The position numbers and the translations under genes are program-made. This document shows positions 21,515 to 32,446 of a stretch of 64,000 nucleotides of DNA, in pieces. Position 1 is the first letter of the stretch. Each line of letters starts with the position of its first letter. The stretch is taken from positions 558,001 through 622,000 of the forward strand of contig CAWUHX010000154.1 in assembly GCA_963922205.1 (NCBI GenBank), in the 5' to 3' direction. This DNA is from Romanomermis culicivorax. Lineage: Eukaryota > Nematoda > Enoplea > Mermithida > Mermithidae. The notes under the pieces were generated by a model. It ran no database searches. It was not told the DNA's origin and was given only the letters and a program-made list of their open reading frames with translations.

Positions 21515-22413
21515 TGTAACGTACCTGCTAAAGCAGTACTGTAAATATGTAGCATACTGTATGTGATAGACATTTATTAGATATTATTTCATTTTCACAT
21601 TTTTATCCTCTCAAGGGTGTCTGCGATTCACACCCAATATTCCTATAAAATTATGTGAAGTACATTATTTTGATCCGTTCACACCCTGGTAGCCCAATTA
21701 AGAGGCCCCAATTAATTTGCACAAACGGCAGCTGTTCCCCTAGAACCTACACTAAACTACACATTCCACAGCTACCGTAATCCCCCGTTAAAATCGTAAA
21801 CAACACCTGCACACAGTAAAATATGTAGAAGCCCCGCCAGACAGTAGTCTCAAGTGTAACGGTAGTCGCGGCCCCCACAAAACATGTGTATACAGAGAAA
21901 CCGATACAGGAAGCATGCACAGAAGCACAGAGGTGTGGCCAAGCCCACCGTAGAAAGCAAGCGAAGCACGAAAAGCATACAGTACCAGGAAAGCATTAGA
22001 AAGGCGTAACTAAGAAAGCATAAAAAGCATAGCAGGAAGCGACGATTGGGGGAAGAAGATGGACAGAAGCTCGACCTCCCGCGGTGCCCAGGGAGTGGCC
22101 AAAAACGTCGTATAAAAGAAGAAGCAAAGCGTGATTTAGTTAGTTGTTAGATTGTTGTAATCGTTTCATTTTTGATCCGCGGCCGTTCACTTTGGTTGCA
22201 AGCAACCGTCTTCGAAAGCAATTAAACCGTGTCGTATATTTTATTTGCAAGCAAACACGCCATCCATTTTTGTTATTCGACGTTCAAGCGACCGTCGATC
22301 ATTCGTTGTATTATTGTATTATCGTCTCGCCACGCCCCGTCCCGTTATAGCCTTTCCCGCCGTAGCGATCGTTGGTTAAAAGTAAAGTACCTCACACAAA
22401 TCTGGTCGTTACA
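21515..22413 (+). repeat. 3' LTR of the Ty3/gypsy-type element
   Basis: 899 bp, starting TGTAACGTACC and ending GGTCGTTACA, so the inverted ends are TGTAACG / CGTTACA. A TATAAAA box at 22111-22117 suggests U3 covers roughly the first 600 bp and RNA starts near 22140. ATTAAA near 22220 may serve as polyadenylation signal. No second LTR copy was seen in the window. Confidence 0.85.
22111..22117 (+). promoter_or_regulatory. TATA box in the LTR
   Basis: TATAAAA in the distal third of the LTR, at the place expected for the end of U3. It would normally drive the full-length transcript from a 5' LTR; here it would transcribe flanking DNA. Confidence 0.6.
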
Positions 22414-22594
22414 AGTGTTATAATTTGAGGATCGGGTCATGCTATAGGAATTGCTATGAGTGTCTATGATATCGTTTTGAATATTAATGTTTCAACATTT
22501 ATATATTTTTTCAAAAACAATGGCGATGGAGCATGAATCCAAGCAAAATGGATATCCAATTCTTTGTCGATGGTCGGAATTGTATGCTATCACA

Positions 22595-22985
22595 AGTTGG
22601 GCGACCTTTTTGGGGCTGGGGGTCAGTAATTCCCAAAATTTTAGGGGGAGGGTCTCTCAAGAAAAAAAATCGTTTTTTCACGAAAAAAGCCCGAAAAAAA
22701 GGTTAAAAAAATATTAATTTTTTCCTAAAAAGACCGAAAAAATGTATTCATGGCGCGAAGCGCCAAAAAAAATTCACTTTTTTACCTTTTTTTGTTCAAA
22801 AATTGACATTTTTCAGTATTTTTTCGACCAAAAGTATGGGGGTCCCTACAACTACCATATAGCTAGCCATTGGATTGGGAAATCCTGGGGGCGGTCGCCC
22901 AGTGGCTAGCCATGTGGTCGACGATTTCTGGGGGGGGGGGGGTTCCCATTGCATTTCCCCCCAGTTACATGTATGATCACAACTA
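22595..22985. repeat. Dispersed repeat with G/C tracts (TATGGGGGTCCC family), copy 1
   Basis: Shares GGGGGTCAGTAATTCCCAAA, a TTTTTCGACCAAAAGTATGG block, the GGCGCGAAGCGCC hairpin (22752-22764) and GCTAGCCAT words with copies at 37190-37595 (inverted) and 57775-58065. A G12 run lies at about 22931-22942. Non-coding. Confidence 0.65.
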
Positions 22986-23226
22986 CAGTCTGTTTTTCTT
23001 GAAATGCTGGCAAATAATAGAACTGAACTGGAGAGAAACGAATATTTTCCATTTAACGATTTTCTCCTAAACTGTATGTCACATAGACAGGAAATTTGTG
23101 ACCATACTTAAATAATGCAGCAAATTTTTTGAGTAATACATCTCAATTAAGGCTTTGTTTAAAAGACTTTGGGGACAGTACTTACTTTCCATTTTTCAAT
23201 TATAAGCATAATTAAAATAGGACTAT
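22985..23226. repeat. MITE-like element, third copy
   Basis: Opens with AGTCTGTTTTTCTTGAAATG and closes with the degraded inverse (ATAAGCATAATTAAAATAGG ACTAT). Same family as 5838-6090, more diverged. Confidence 0.5.
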
Positions 23227-24103
23227 TATATTCAGTGTCCTTAAAGTATTTCTGTTAATCAAAATATGATAAAAATTGCTTAGAAGTAGTTTTTACTGCA
23301 TAAAATCACAAAATATCTAATTACACCTTACTTTCTTTCTGCATCCATTGATGTTTACAAGAATAACAAAAGAAACAGACTAGATCTTGTAGTTAGCAGT
23401 TTGGCGTTCCTTCGATTATCTCCCTGTCTTTATCTGCCTTGTTATCTTGTCATTATCTTGCCCACGAGTGATCCCTTAGTAATGACAAAAATTGGCAAAA
23501 AAAACTATTGGGACTAAAAACTCGACCATCAAATGGGACAACATAAAGTCGAGTGTGATGCTCGCCATTGATAAACTAAAATTAATGCTGACACTGAGGA
23601 AAATGACTTGAAGAAAGTTTTCTTTTTGCACTACTATTTTTTCCTTGTCTCGGCACATAATCAAGATTGGATATCTGACATGCACGGCAAGAACTTTCCA
23701 GGGGAGGGGGTCCTTGGACTTTTTATTATGGGCTAGGAGGAGGGCGAGCAAAAAAACAGAAAAAAAGTTCTGCGAGCTTGTTTTTCATACAAAATATGCC
23801 GGAAAATCATTAGAGAAACTGTCTTGGAAGATGTTCAGGGAAGTGTTTCACAATTTTTTTGAGCCAGAGTCTCAGGTAAGGAGGTTTACCCCTCCTCTGC
23901 CCCCCGCCCCTATGAGCATATATTTCGGATATGAAAAAATGGCAGAAAGCAATGGCTACCGGGTTGTATAAGGTGCAATATGGCATAAGAAGCTCGTCGT
24001 AATCGTCTATGTATGTTTCTGCAAATGACTTGCAGGTTATAACTTTTTGCATGTTTGATAACGTGATCAATTGATTTACTGTACTTTTTGTCCGGTCATC
24101 AAA
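23227..24103. other. Stretch with no gene recognised
   Basis: AT-rich with purine-rich patches (GGGGAGGGGGTCC near 23700, CCCCTCCTCTGCCCCCCGCCCC near 23890). Short frames on both strands lack domains. Confidence 0.35.
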
Positions 24104-25447
24104 CACTGCCGCGGCACTCAAAGCATTGCGGAGCGAGATCTATCATCAGTTTGAATGGTCGAAAAATTTTATACCTTCAATTTGATTTGTCGATAATTCT
24201 TCGTGTTTGTAATCGTGAGTCTAAGCCTATACCCAAGCTTAAGCCTACACACCTAAATCTAAGCATAAACCTAAGCCTAAGAATAAGCATAAGCACCGTT
24301 TTTTTTCCTCAAATGGGGTCTTTTGAGGTAAAAAATTTCGAAATGAGGAAAAAAATTTTGGATATGGTTCTCATTGAGGAAAAAATTTGGGGGAATTCCA
24401 AACCGAAAAGATGCGTTTTGGTGGACTTAAAAGGGTCAAAATCTCAAAATTTTCCGGCGCTTCGCGCCGCCGGTCACGGGTACAATCTTGACTATTTTCT
24501 ATCAGGCGCGGCCATCAGCATATCTACTTCGACTTACTAATTAATGCTCAACAGTTTCTATCAATCAAGTTAGCTCGTTTCATTTTCTAATCGTTATCAG
24601 TCGATTATGTCGCCCAATATTGAGATTTTTCATCAATTTTCTCAATTTTTTCTCTCTATGTTTGGGATTTTTTAAACGTCTGCAACCTGAACTTTTGCGT
24701 TTATTGAAGATAGAAATTGAAGACATCATTCTAGACTGCAATTTTAGAACTTCTGTTTATGAATATCTGTTGGAGAGATTTATTTTCCAGCGTTTTAGAA
24801 TATAAAAACTGAAAAATTTTCCCGGCGCTTCGCGCCGGAATGGGAAACAAATTTTACTTCATGAGTCGAATTTTAATTCATTTCCCAACGTTGTGAAGGT
24901 TCAATTTCCAGCGTTGTAGAAAGTGAAAATTTGAAAATTTTTCCGGCGCTCCGCGCCGGATCAAAGAACTAAATAAAATTAGATGATTCTAATGAGAGCC
25001 ATAGAAATGTTAATAGCGGATAAATTCCTGAGAGAGAACTCTATCGTTATTCGTTAACATGCTTCACCCGCTCCTGTAGAACACCAATATATTCTTCATG
25101 AGCTCATTTTGGCTAATGTGTAACTAGAATTTTCTCAACTTTTTTCTCATTTTTGCAGGTTTCTGACTCCAAATACAACAAAATGCATGGGTATGCTCCT
25201 AAAATGCATAAAAAAGCATCCGTAGCCACATTATAAGCGTTTTTAAAAATGAGGAAAATTTTTGGTAAATGAGGAAAAAAATTTTGGGTCCGGTTCTCAT
25301 GTGGAAAAAATCTTCGAGGGAAAAAAACGGTGAGCATAAGCCTAGCCAGAAAATTTGCCAGAACAACTAAAAAAATCAATAAATTTTTCGACTAATCAAA
25401 TTGATGATAGATCTCGCTGCGCAATGCTTTCTTAGCGGCACTATTAA
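24104..25447. mobile_element. Element with ~55-bp inverted ends (CACTG...)
   Basis: The left end (GGCACTCAAAGCATTGCG then GAGCGAGATCTATCATCA) is mirrored at 25385-25441 (TGATGATAGATCTCGCTGCG CAATGCTTTCTTAGCGGCAC). The interior carries three GC hairpins (24454-24469, 24822-24838, 24943-24959) each beside AAAATTTT, and AAGCCTA-type iterations near 24225-24290. CACTG-like ends could mean a CMC/EnSpm-type element, but no target duplication was established. No protein seen. Confidence 0.5.
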
Positions 25448-26847
25448 CAGTGTGCACGCACCTGGGGCCGTATTCATAAAGGAGGCTAAAGTCTACAGTC
25501 TATAGACCGAGCTAAAGTCTATAGTATAGACCGGTCTACATTCAGACCGGGCTAAAGTCTGCATTCCTGAAAGATTTTTTTGGCTGTCTAAATGTAGACC
25601 GGTCTATAGACTTTAGCCGGTTAGAAAAAGACTTGTAGAAACTGTGATATTACTAAATGAATCGAATATTAGTAACCCTAACTCTGTAAATAATTAAGAT
25701 AGAACTTTTTGAAAGATTTTTTTGGATTGGTCTCAGGGAGATCTACAGACCTATGCCTAGTTTGCCGCATTTTGGAACAAAAAACTCAAATGCCCAGAAA
25801 AAAAGTTTCCCAAACCATTAATTTAAATGTAAAATGTTCAAATATGCTATAGAGAAAATACTAATGATTCCAAATGGCTCAACCAAATATTTTATCGTCA
25901 TTATATCACCAAAAACTTTTATATGTGATAGAATAGTCTTTGAGGCCGCATCACTGATTGATAAATGTTCACAATAATGTTGCTATTTGTAAAAAAATTC
26001 CACTTTCAATCAATGAAGAGAAAAAGTAAGATATGCTTTTGTAGGCCTCCCGCCACAATTCCCTTTGATATTCAACCCCCAAATTTCGAAAAAGCAACCA
26101 CTTCAATGAAAAATTTTGGTCTAAATACATTTAGCCCGCTAGGGAAGCAGGCTAAATTTTTGGTCTAAAAGTCGACAGATTTAGACCGACTTTTAGATTT
26201 TAGACTTTTTATGAATACCATTTTTTCTCGGTCTATAGACTTTAGCCTTTTTATAAATACGGCCCCTGTGCCAAAATTGGCACAAGAGGCCAAAAAATTT
26301 GTGCCAATGGCACAAAAAAATTTTTCCATCAAAAACACACTGAAAACTGCGAACAGGTTTTAGGCCAGAATTTTGATAGAAGTCAACGTTTAACGCATAA
26401 TTTAATTTGTTGTAAAAATCGTGCCCTGCATATTTTTCAGCTAACCATGTCAGTGAGATAAGAGAAAACTATGCAGTTAGTTGACGACTCGAAAACAAAT
26501 GACATTCTCAGAAAATTTGAATAACTCTAGAATTGTTCAGGAAGTTCAAATTGATTCAATTTTAGACTACGGGCTTTATAAACTTTACTGCAACGATGCT
26601 GATGCACTGTTCGGAGAGAACTCGTTCGCGCTTGGGTCAAATACGAGTAGATAATATTATATTCATTGACTCGGCGCGAGGAGCTGAAAATTTTTTACAT
26701 TTTCGGCCCCTAAATCGTCTGAAAATCAAGGAAATATAATGTTTGAACAGCCAAAAATTGTGTGTCAATTGGCACAAACGCTCAAATTTTTTTGTGCCAT
26801 TCCAATTTTTGTGTGTCAAAATCCATGTTTTGGCACAAAAAACACTG
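25448..26847 (+). mobile_element. GTGCC-family hAT-type element, copy 3, interrupted
   Basis: Begins CAGTGTGCACGCACC, is split by the TIR element at 25464-26266, then resumes with GTGCCAAAATTGGCACAAGA and follows copy 1 to GGCACAAAAAACACTG at 26847, with GTGTCAATTGGCACAAACG near the right end. An 8-bp duplication is not evident. Confidence 0.65.
25464..26266. mobile_element. TIR element GGGGCCGTATT (Harbinger-like or similar)
   Basis: Inverted ends GGGGCCGTATTCATAAA and TTTATAAATACGGCCCC, each followed inside by GGCTAAAGTC / GACTTTAGCC. Internal words TCTATAGAC and GACCGG are iterated in both orientations. It is nested in the GTGCC-family copy. The target duplication could not be fixed (two or three bases at most), so the superfamily is uncertain. 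No transposase. Confidence 0.65.
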
Positions 26848-27325
26848 ATTGGCATTTATTTTATTATGGAGTTTAGGGGGTACGGCATTTCTTTTGCAAA
26901 AATTTTCCAAATTTGCTAAAACAATGGCGCTGATTCCGAATATGTGAGTAGTTTTGCATAAAATCGAATGATTCAACTGCAAACAGGGTGTCCGATGACC
27001 ATATCTGTAAGAGGTCCGACCAGTTGGGGGGGGGGGTAAACCCGAAATTTTGGGGGAGGGGCAGGGTTCTTTTTTTGTTTTTCTCTCGACAGGCTATTTG
27101 GCTCCTAAGGTCAAAACTTTACAGACCAATAGGAATTTCAACAAGCCAAAACTAGAAAGTTTGTAAATCAATGTGGTAATAAAAACAATGTTTTTTTTCA
27201 ACAAATTTAGTCAAAAACGCTGTTTAAAATCAAAGTAGATGCCCGCATAACAGATCAATCATTTTGAATACATTCTCAATCACACACAAAATAATGACGC
27301 TCAATCATTATTCAAATCAATCATC

Positions 27326-27805
27326 AGGGTTTTTTCGTATGAATCACATTAATCTGTAACTTGGGGAAAAATTTGGTTGCACAGTAAATTTTTATAGTTG
27401 CTCACTCTAAAATTGAAAAATTCGCTTAATTTCTTCGTGTCAGTTCCTGACTTTTAAACTTGAATTTCTTGAGTTTTGGGTGAAAAATCAAAAGTCTGGC
27501 TAAAGTAACTTGTTCGGTGCCTGGCGCCGAAAAATTTTGATGTCGGGGCCTCTAAAATGTCGGAAAATGCATTTTCAGCACATTCTACTGCAACTGCCAA
27601 TGACCGATCTTTTCATAATTTGATTGATGGAAAAGGTCAAACATATTACTTACATTTCGGATCTTATATTTCTGGAGCCAGTAATTTACCAATCACAATT
27701 ATCAAAAGCGATTGTTTTCACATGACCTATAACATATAAAAGTGCGATTAGTATTTCATCAGGCTTGAATATCTCCAGCGTTTAGCACTGGAAGAAAATT
27801 TTAGG
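27326..27805. mobile_element. CAGGGTTTTTT-family repeat, copy 2, left part
   Basis: Follows copy 1 from CATCAGGGTTTTTTCG through GGTGCCTGGCGCCGAAAA to AGCACTGGAAGAAAATTTTA. The LINE inserted at about 27806 separates it from its right part, which resumes at about 31926 and runs to 32446. The upstream 27190-27325 also matches 11310-11461. Confidence 0.6.
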
Positions 27806-27829
27806 TTATGATTTTTTTGAATGAATGAA

Positions 27830-29295
27830 TTTATTTTGATGTTATAATGCAAAATACATTGATTAAATATAGTTAAATAAATGATTGAATATAGTAAGTA
27901 AGTTAGTTAATAGTATAACGTTAAAGAAAATACGAATTGGAAATAAGGTAAAGATTAGCAAATACAATATAACATCCGGAGGCTAAATGGGCAGTTATGC
28001 CTTGGTGATAATCTCTCAACACAATTGTTTCAGATCGTAAAGTTCAAGTCATTTCTTAAACAAAATCAAATTATTGTACAATTTAATTTCACTTGGTAGT
28101 TTGTTCCAATCAGAGCAAGCTCGGTTGGAAAACCGATTTTTTCTGGTATCAGTACGGGAATAGTTTATGTATAAGTCATTATTTGTGTTAAATTTATTTA
28201 AACTGTACGAAAATAATCCATCTTTTCCTAGATTCAATGATCAATCGTGTAAAATCCTATAAGTTTCAATGAGATCAATTTTTATCCTTCTTTCTTCTAA
28301 AGAGTCGGGTTTAAGTATAGAAAGACGATTTGGATAGTTGAGTTTTTCTCTGGTGTTGGAAAGAACCTTTCTAGTAAAAATTTTTGAATTTTTATTAAAC
28401 AATTTATATCCTGAACAAAGTAAAGTGACCAAATGAGTGAACAGTATTCTAGAGATGGTCTAACGTAAGTAGTGTAAGCTCGAACTAACATAGAAGGATC
28501 TTTTCATTGAAAAATTTGTTAAATTTTATAATATGCAATCTTTTTTATATTCCGAACATGTTTAGAGAATTTTCCATCTTCTAACATTAAAACACCCAAA
28601 TCACAACACGTTTCGACAGGAGTAATTGGGAGATTATTCAAGAGGTATATATGTTTAGCGTTAGAGTGACCTAAGTGGAGAACATTGCATTTTGGAATAG
28701 ATAAATTCAATTGCTAAGTTGTAGACCAATCGAAAATATCGAAAATATTATTGATTGCTTTCTGGAGACAATTTACATCGTCATCGTTATTTATTTCTTT
28801 ATAAATTTTTAAATCGCCAGCAAACATCAAACTAGTGACGTCATTTGTAATTGATCATGGAAGGTCATTTACGAAAATCAAAAACAGTACGGGTCCAATA
28901 ACGGATCCTTGCGGAACTCTGCTAGTAACCAGTTTAAAATCAGAATAGAAATTTTCAATATTTACTCTTTGTAATCTTGAAGATAAAAAAGCTTATATCC
29001 GTTTTCATAAGTCCCCTTTACCTAATGAATGTAGTTTTATAAATAGTTTATCGTCAGTGACAGTGTCAAATGCTTCGGCAAAATCGAAATAAATAAATCG
29101 ACACATTTTTTGGCATCCATAGATTTTGTCCAATCATTGGTACAGTTAAGTAGTTGCTTACAAGTTGATAAGTTTGATCTAAATCCATGCTGACATTTTG
29201 AAAGAATAGAATTATCGTCTAAATAATTCATCAATTTGAACTTGATAATCGAATCCATAACTTTACAGGCAATACAAGTGAGCGAAATGCGCCGA
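27830..29295 (-). pseudogene. LINE reverse transcriptase, many frame breaks
   Basis: Pieces in several minus-strand frames: ISLTCIACKVMDSI and QHGFRSNLSTC (29037-29290, RT motifs 0-2), a PKCNVLHLG-type segment (28519-28710), a YVRPSLEYCSLIW-type segment (28297-28491), and NRACSDWNKLPSEIK (28049-28237) typical of the domain after RT in CR1/jockey elements. The catalytic DD box region is too decayed to read with confidence. Confidence 0.8.
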
Positions 29296-29368
29296 GTCAA
29301 TGAATATAATATTATTTACTCGTATTTGACCCGAATGCGAACGAGTTCTCCTCGAACAGTGTATCAGC
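29296..29368 (-). mobile_element. Internal fragment of GTGCC-family hAT-type element
   Basis: The inverted sequence (GGAGAACTCGTTCGCATTCG, AATAATATTATATTCATTGA) matches the segment just inside the right end of the GTGCC family (compare 26610-26670 and 49400-49465). It is joined directly to LINE sequence on one side and a CAGAG-family element on the other. Confidence 0.55.
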
Positions 29369-30406
29369 CAGAGGTCCCCAAGCCGCCCAAGGTCGAAAAT
29401 TTAGGTAGGGGTAAAATCGTAAATTTTGAGGGCAGTACTTGAAATATGCCGTGACCTTTTTCTTTTTGCTCCAAACTTTTCTGCGGAGGGGGTAGTGCAG
29501 TACTCTCACAACAAAAAATTCTCAACTTACAAGAACGGATAATGCCCCTACTTTACGCTTTTTACGGTCAAACACCATTTACTATTTCAACCCCCTTTTT
29601 CCAGCTCCCAATCATGCAACTTGAATATACTAATTATACGCAGACAATAGTCATACTTTAAAGATTGTTGTGTGACCTGATTCCTGCACATTTCAAGAAT
29701 CGGGCACAACATACTTTTAGAAACATTATTTGAACCAGCATCTTCAGTAGTATGAGCTTATTCTATCACTGATAAGGGTTGAAACAGTGCTTCCAATTGA
29801 AAGTGCTGATGCTGAATGTGGCTATAGTATTATTAATCCCATTAGATTATGAACCACGAGTTTGGAATCAGGTACCACTCCTGATCCACGTCAACGGACC
29901 TCACATGTCTCAACTCATAGCAGGAAAGTATGCCACAGCTTGGGTAACCATATGCGCACAGAAGACTTAACGCAGAAGCGGGGAAAAGGAAAAAGGAGCA
30001 TGAAGAGGAAGAAAATTTTAAGAACATAATGTTTTTTTTCCCAAGGGGCGATTTTTTCATGAATCACATATACATAAGTCATTATTTGATCTCCCAACTA
30101 TATATATGATTTCCTACAAGTAGTATATATTAATGTGCTGATATCCTTTCCTGAAAATCACTATATGGCACAGAGGTTGCATACTTTCCCATTATCATTT
30201 GCTCAGTAAATGTGTCAAAAAGACCAAAGAGTAATTCCTCTCAAGTACACATTGTGCAATTTTTCTCGAATTACTATACCCTACCGAGGAGAGGATGAGG
30301 TCTACCAAAACTTTTTGCTATAGTGAGCTGTTTTTATGGTGGTAGTAAATGAATTTCCAAATCTAAGACCGGATAATACCCCCCATACCCCCCATGGGGT
30401 GCTCTG
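29369..30406 (+). mobile_element. hAT-type element (CAGAG family), left copy
   Basis: Runs from CAGAGGTCCCCAAG to ATGGGGTGCTCTG. It is the inverted counterpart of 32447-33494 over its whole ~1.04 kb. No 8-bp duplication: the left flank is the GTGCC fragment, suggesting a deletion or rearrangement after insertion. No transposase seen. Confidence 0.75.
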
Positions 30407-30665
30407 GCTGTTATTAAAAAATTTTAAGTGTCCGAAAAAACAACCCAAAAATCATTAATATTAGAGCAATCAGAACATGTGATTGGCCAATCTAAACTGT
30501 CAAGAAAGGAAGACATTAGCAGTGTAGTTAGCCTTAACAAAATTTGGTCGTTCATTTGGCGAGCTGTTTTTCGAGCAATTTAAATTGAGAACAACACCTT
30601 ATAGAAGCATGATCACTATTCGAAAAAGGTTCTAAAATTGAGTTTTCATACATAAGTTCGGGATT

Positions 30666-31505
30666 TCATGCAAAAACTAAATCAAAAACATTTTGATTTC
30701 CAGTAGGTTCTACAATTACTTGTGTCACGCCATTTTGATACATAGCGTAAACTAATGGGAATTTGTTGGGATCTGTATCAAGCCAGTTTATATTCGGTTC
30801 ATTAATGTTACCAAAAATGAAAGTAGGGGAATCTGATGAGCAAATTTTCTCAAACAAATCGTAAAGTGTTTCTTTTAAAGCTGCTGTTAAGGAGGGAGGT
30901 GAATAAACACAACAAAAAAGTGCAGTAGATGCATTGAAGTTAACATTGAGACAAATTAAATCGAAATTTTCTAGATTTTCGGATAGTTCAATTTGAGTAA
31001 ATGGTAAATGCTTTTTAATGAAACAAGCGACTCCACCACCTCTCTCCCCATTAAGCCTGTCATCGCGAACAACGGTATAATTAGTATTATTATGAAGTAA
31101 GGCGTTAGTGACTGAGATATTCAACCAGGTTTCTGTGGCTAAAATTATATCATATTCGTCTGTATCGAGTAAGAAAGAAAATTCATTAAGCTTGTTACAT
31201 AAACTGCGGGAATTAAAATAAAAGAACTTTACCGGGGGCTTAATGTCTCTGGCGGGAACATTGGGAGAATTTTTCGGTTTATAGTTATAATTAAAATTTT
31301 GGGTGAAACTACTGACCTTAACACAATCGTTTTTATAATATATGTAAAGGTTACTTTCACCCTTGGCTAATCTTCCTTGTAATTCAGCCTGGAGCTCCCT
31401 GGATCTTTTTCTCTGGAGGTACGATAAATCGGGGCGCGCTCGTAAATTTTTGTCGATCGAGTTTCGGCAATTTTTGTTGATTAATTTGATGAAGGCGGCT
31501 TTCAA
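30666..31505 (-). CDS. LINE apurinic-type endonuclease domain
   Basis: 279-codon open frame on the minus strand. From residue ~95 it reads as an endonuclease/exonuclease/phosphatase-fold domain: FYFNSRSLCNK, then a TETWL motif (catalytic Glu), a GGGVACF loop, CVYSPP, and a late NxxNxxW segment. The N-terminal ~90 residues are basic. In an intact LINE this enzyme nicks the target DNA to prime reverse transcription. The frame ends at a stop near 30668; the final DHAS-type motif is still visible just downstream (about 30615-30630), so this is a truncated remnant. Confidence 0.82.
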   Translation of the reverse strand: MKAAFIKLINKNCRNSIDKNLRARPDLSYLQRKRSRELQAELQGRLAKGESNLYIYYKNDCVKVSSFTQNFNYNYKPKNSPNVPARDIKPPVKFFYFNSRSLCNKLNEFSFLLDTDEYDIILATETWLNISVTNALLHNNTNYTVVRDDRLNGERGGGVACFIKKHLPFTQIELSENLENFDLICLNVNFNASTALFCCVYSPPSLTAALKETLYDLFEKICSSDSPTFIFGNINEPNINWLDTDPNKFPLVYAMYQNGVTQVIVEPTGNQNVFDLVFA

Positions 31506-31679
31506 TTTACTATTATTGCAATATACCTTGGAAAGTGAGGCTTGTCATCATAGGTCGGGCTGTTGCGAAAGACCCTGGTTATGTTTTCGGATCCTGCGTC
31601 TTCATTATCCGCCTTTTGGGCAATGACGGAAAAAAACGGGAAATTTTATATTCGGAAACGTATTGAATTTACCTGAAGT

Positions 31680-31925
31680 ATAAGAAGTGACCCTGAGGTT
31701 ATCGAAAACGGGCTGACCAGATTCAAGAATCATGATTTTTGCCGTGAGCTGGTCGATAATACTTTTGAGTTTCTAGACCCGCTTTTCCATCGACAGGGAC
31801 CATTGAACATTGGGAATGCAGTCGGTGCAGAAATAAGGCTGGCATGATTTGTTGAAGTATGTCAAAACTGTGGTGTTTAGGCCGGCGCATTTCATGTGAT
31901 GCCACTTGCGGCAGTATTCGCAGCG
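31680..31925 (-). pseudogene. PHD-like finger and helix of LINE ORF1
   Basis: The minus-strand reading of 31793-31925 gives CEYCRKWHHMKCAGL and then YFCTDC about 14 residues later, i.e. the second half of a PHD-type Cys/His finger, followed by a heptad-like charged stretch. The first cysteines are missing because the LINE is cut at this point. PHD fingers in ORF1 proteins are known from several CR1-like families. Confidence 0.6.
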
Positions 31926-32446
31926 TTGGAAAATGAATACTTTTAGTATCTTCTTCCTGCATCAAGGGTCTATTTTTTCAGTGAATTCAATGTGTTTTCA
32001 GTGGAGAAAATTGAAATTCAAAAATTAGGCAAGCAACCAAAGTTCACCAAAGCCAACAATTCTGAAGCACCGCAGAACAGTTTTGTAAAAATAATCTAGA
32101 AAAAATCTTCACTTTTGTCAAATACGTGAAAATAACAATACAAGGTCAAACATTCATCCATAACATGCTGGTTTCTGAAAGCTATAAGCATAAGCTAGGA
32201 TGACATTTTCTAAGCGCACAACAGAAATGATACAGAGAATCATATTCATAAATGAATTGAAATCCGGTGCGAAGCGTCGGAAAATTTTCTGTATTTTTCA
32301 TTTCAAAATGCATAAAAATGCATCTCGGCAGAGGAATCCCTATAGCCTAATCAAAAAGGGTGGTTAGGCTCTCATTTTTACAAGCCAATTTGGCTTGTGC
32401 CCCTAAACTTTTAGGAGCCTATCAGAATTTTTAGGGGCAATGGCTC

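Larger units (their letters stand above)
14206..22413 (+). mobile_element. Ty3/gypsy-type retroelement with internal envelope-like module; 5' LTR not found
   Basis: Order: Gag, zinc knuckles, envelope-like region, protease, reverse transcriptase, RNase H, integrase, polypurine tract, 3' LTR. RT before RNase H before integrase is the Ty3/gypsy order. The 3' LTR (21515-22413) is easy to define, but no matching LTR precedes Gag. A 13-bp direct repeat, TGTTATAATTTGA, lies at 14193-14205 and again at 22416-22428, just outside the 3' LTR, so the 5' limit of the insertion is placed at about 14206. The Gag-Env-Pro frame is open; pol has two frameshifts, one nonsense codon and one 13-bp duplication. 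The copy is therefore not autonomous. Confidence 0.9.
27806..31925 (-). mobile_element. CR1/jockey-type LINE, interrupted and decayed
   Basis: Minus-strand order is PHD-like finger (31793-31925), endonuclease (30666-31505), then reverse transcriptase and its C-terminal part (27830-29295), ending in an ATTC-repeat tail at 27812-27830. It sits inside the CAGGGTTTTTT-family repeat, and is itself interrupted at 29296-30406 by two hAT-type pieces. Apurinic-type endonuclease upstream of RT, with a PHD-type finger in the leader protein, is known from CR1/L2/jockey-group non-LTR elements. Confidence 0.8.

Noticed and set aside
22487-22717. Host gene start just after the LTR
   Set aside because: The 76-codon frame runs into a dispersed repeat (22595-22985) and shows no domain or splice support.
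23645-23971. 108-codon frame as a gene
   Set aside because: Purine- and C-rich low-complexity patches keep it open; no homology features and no splice partners.
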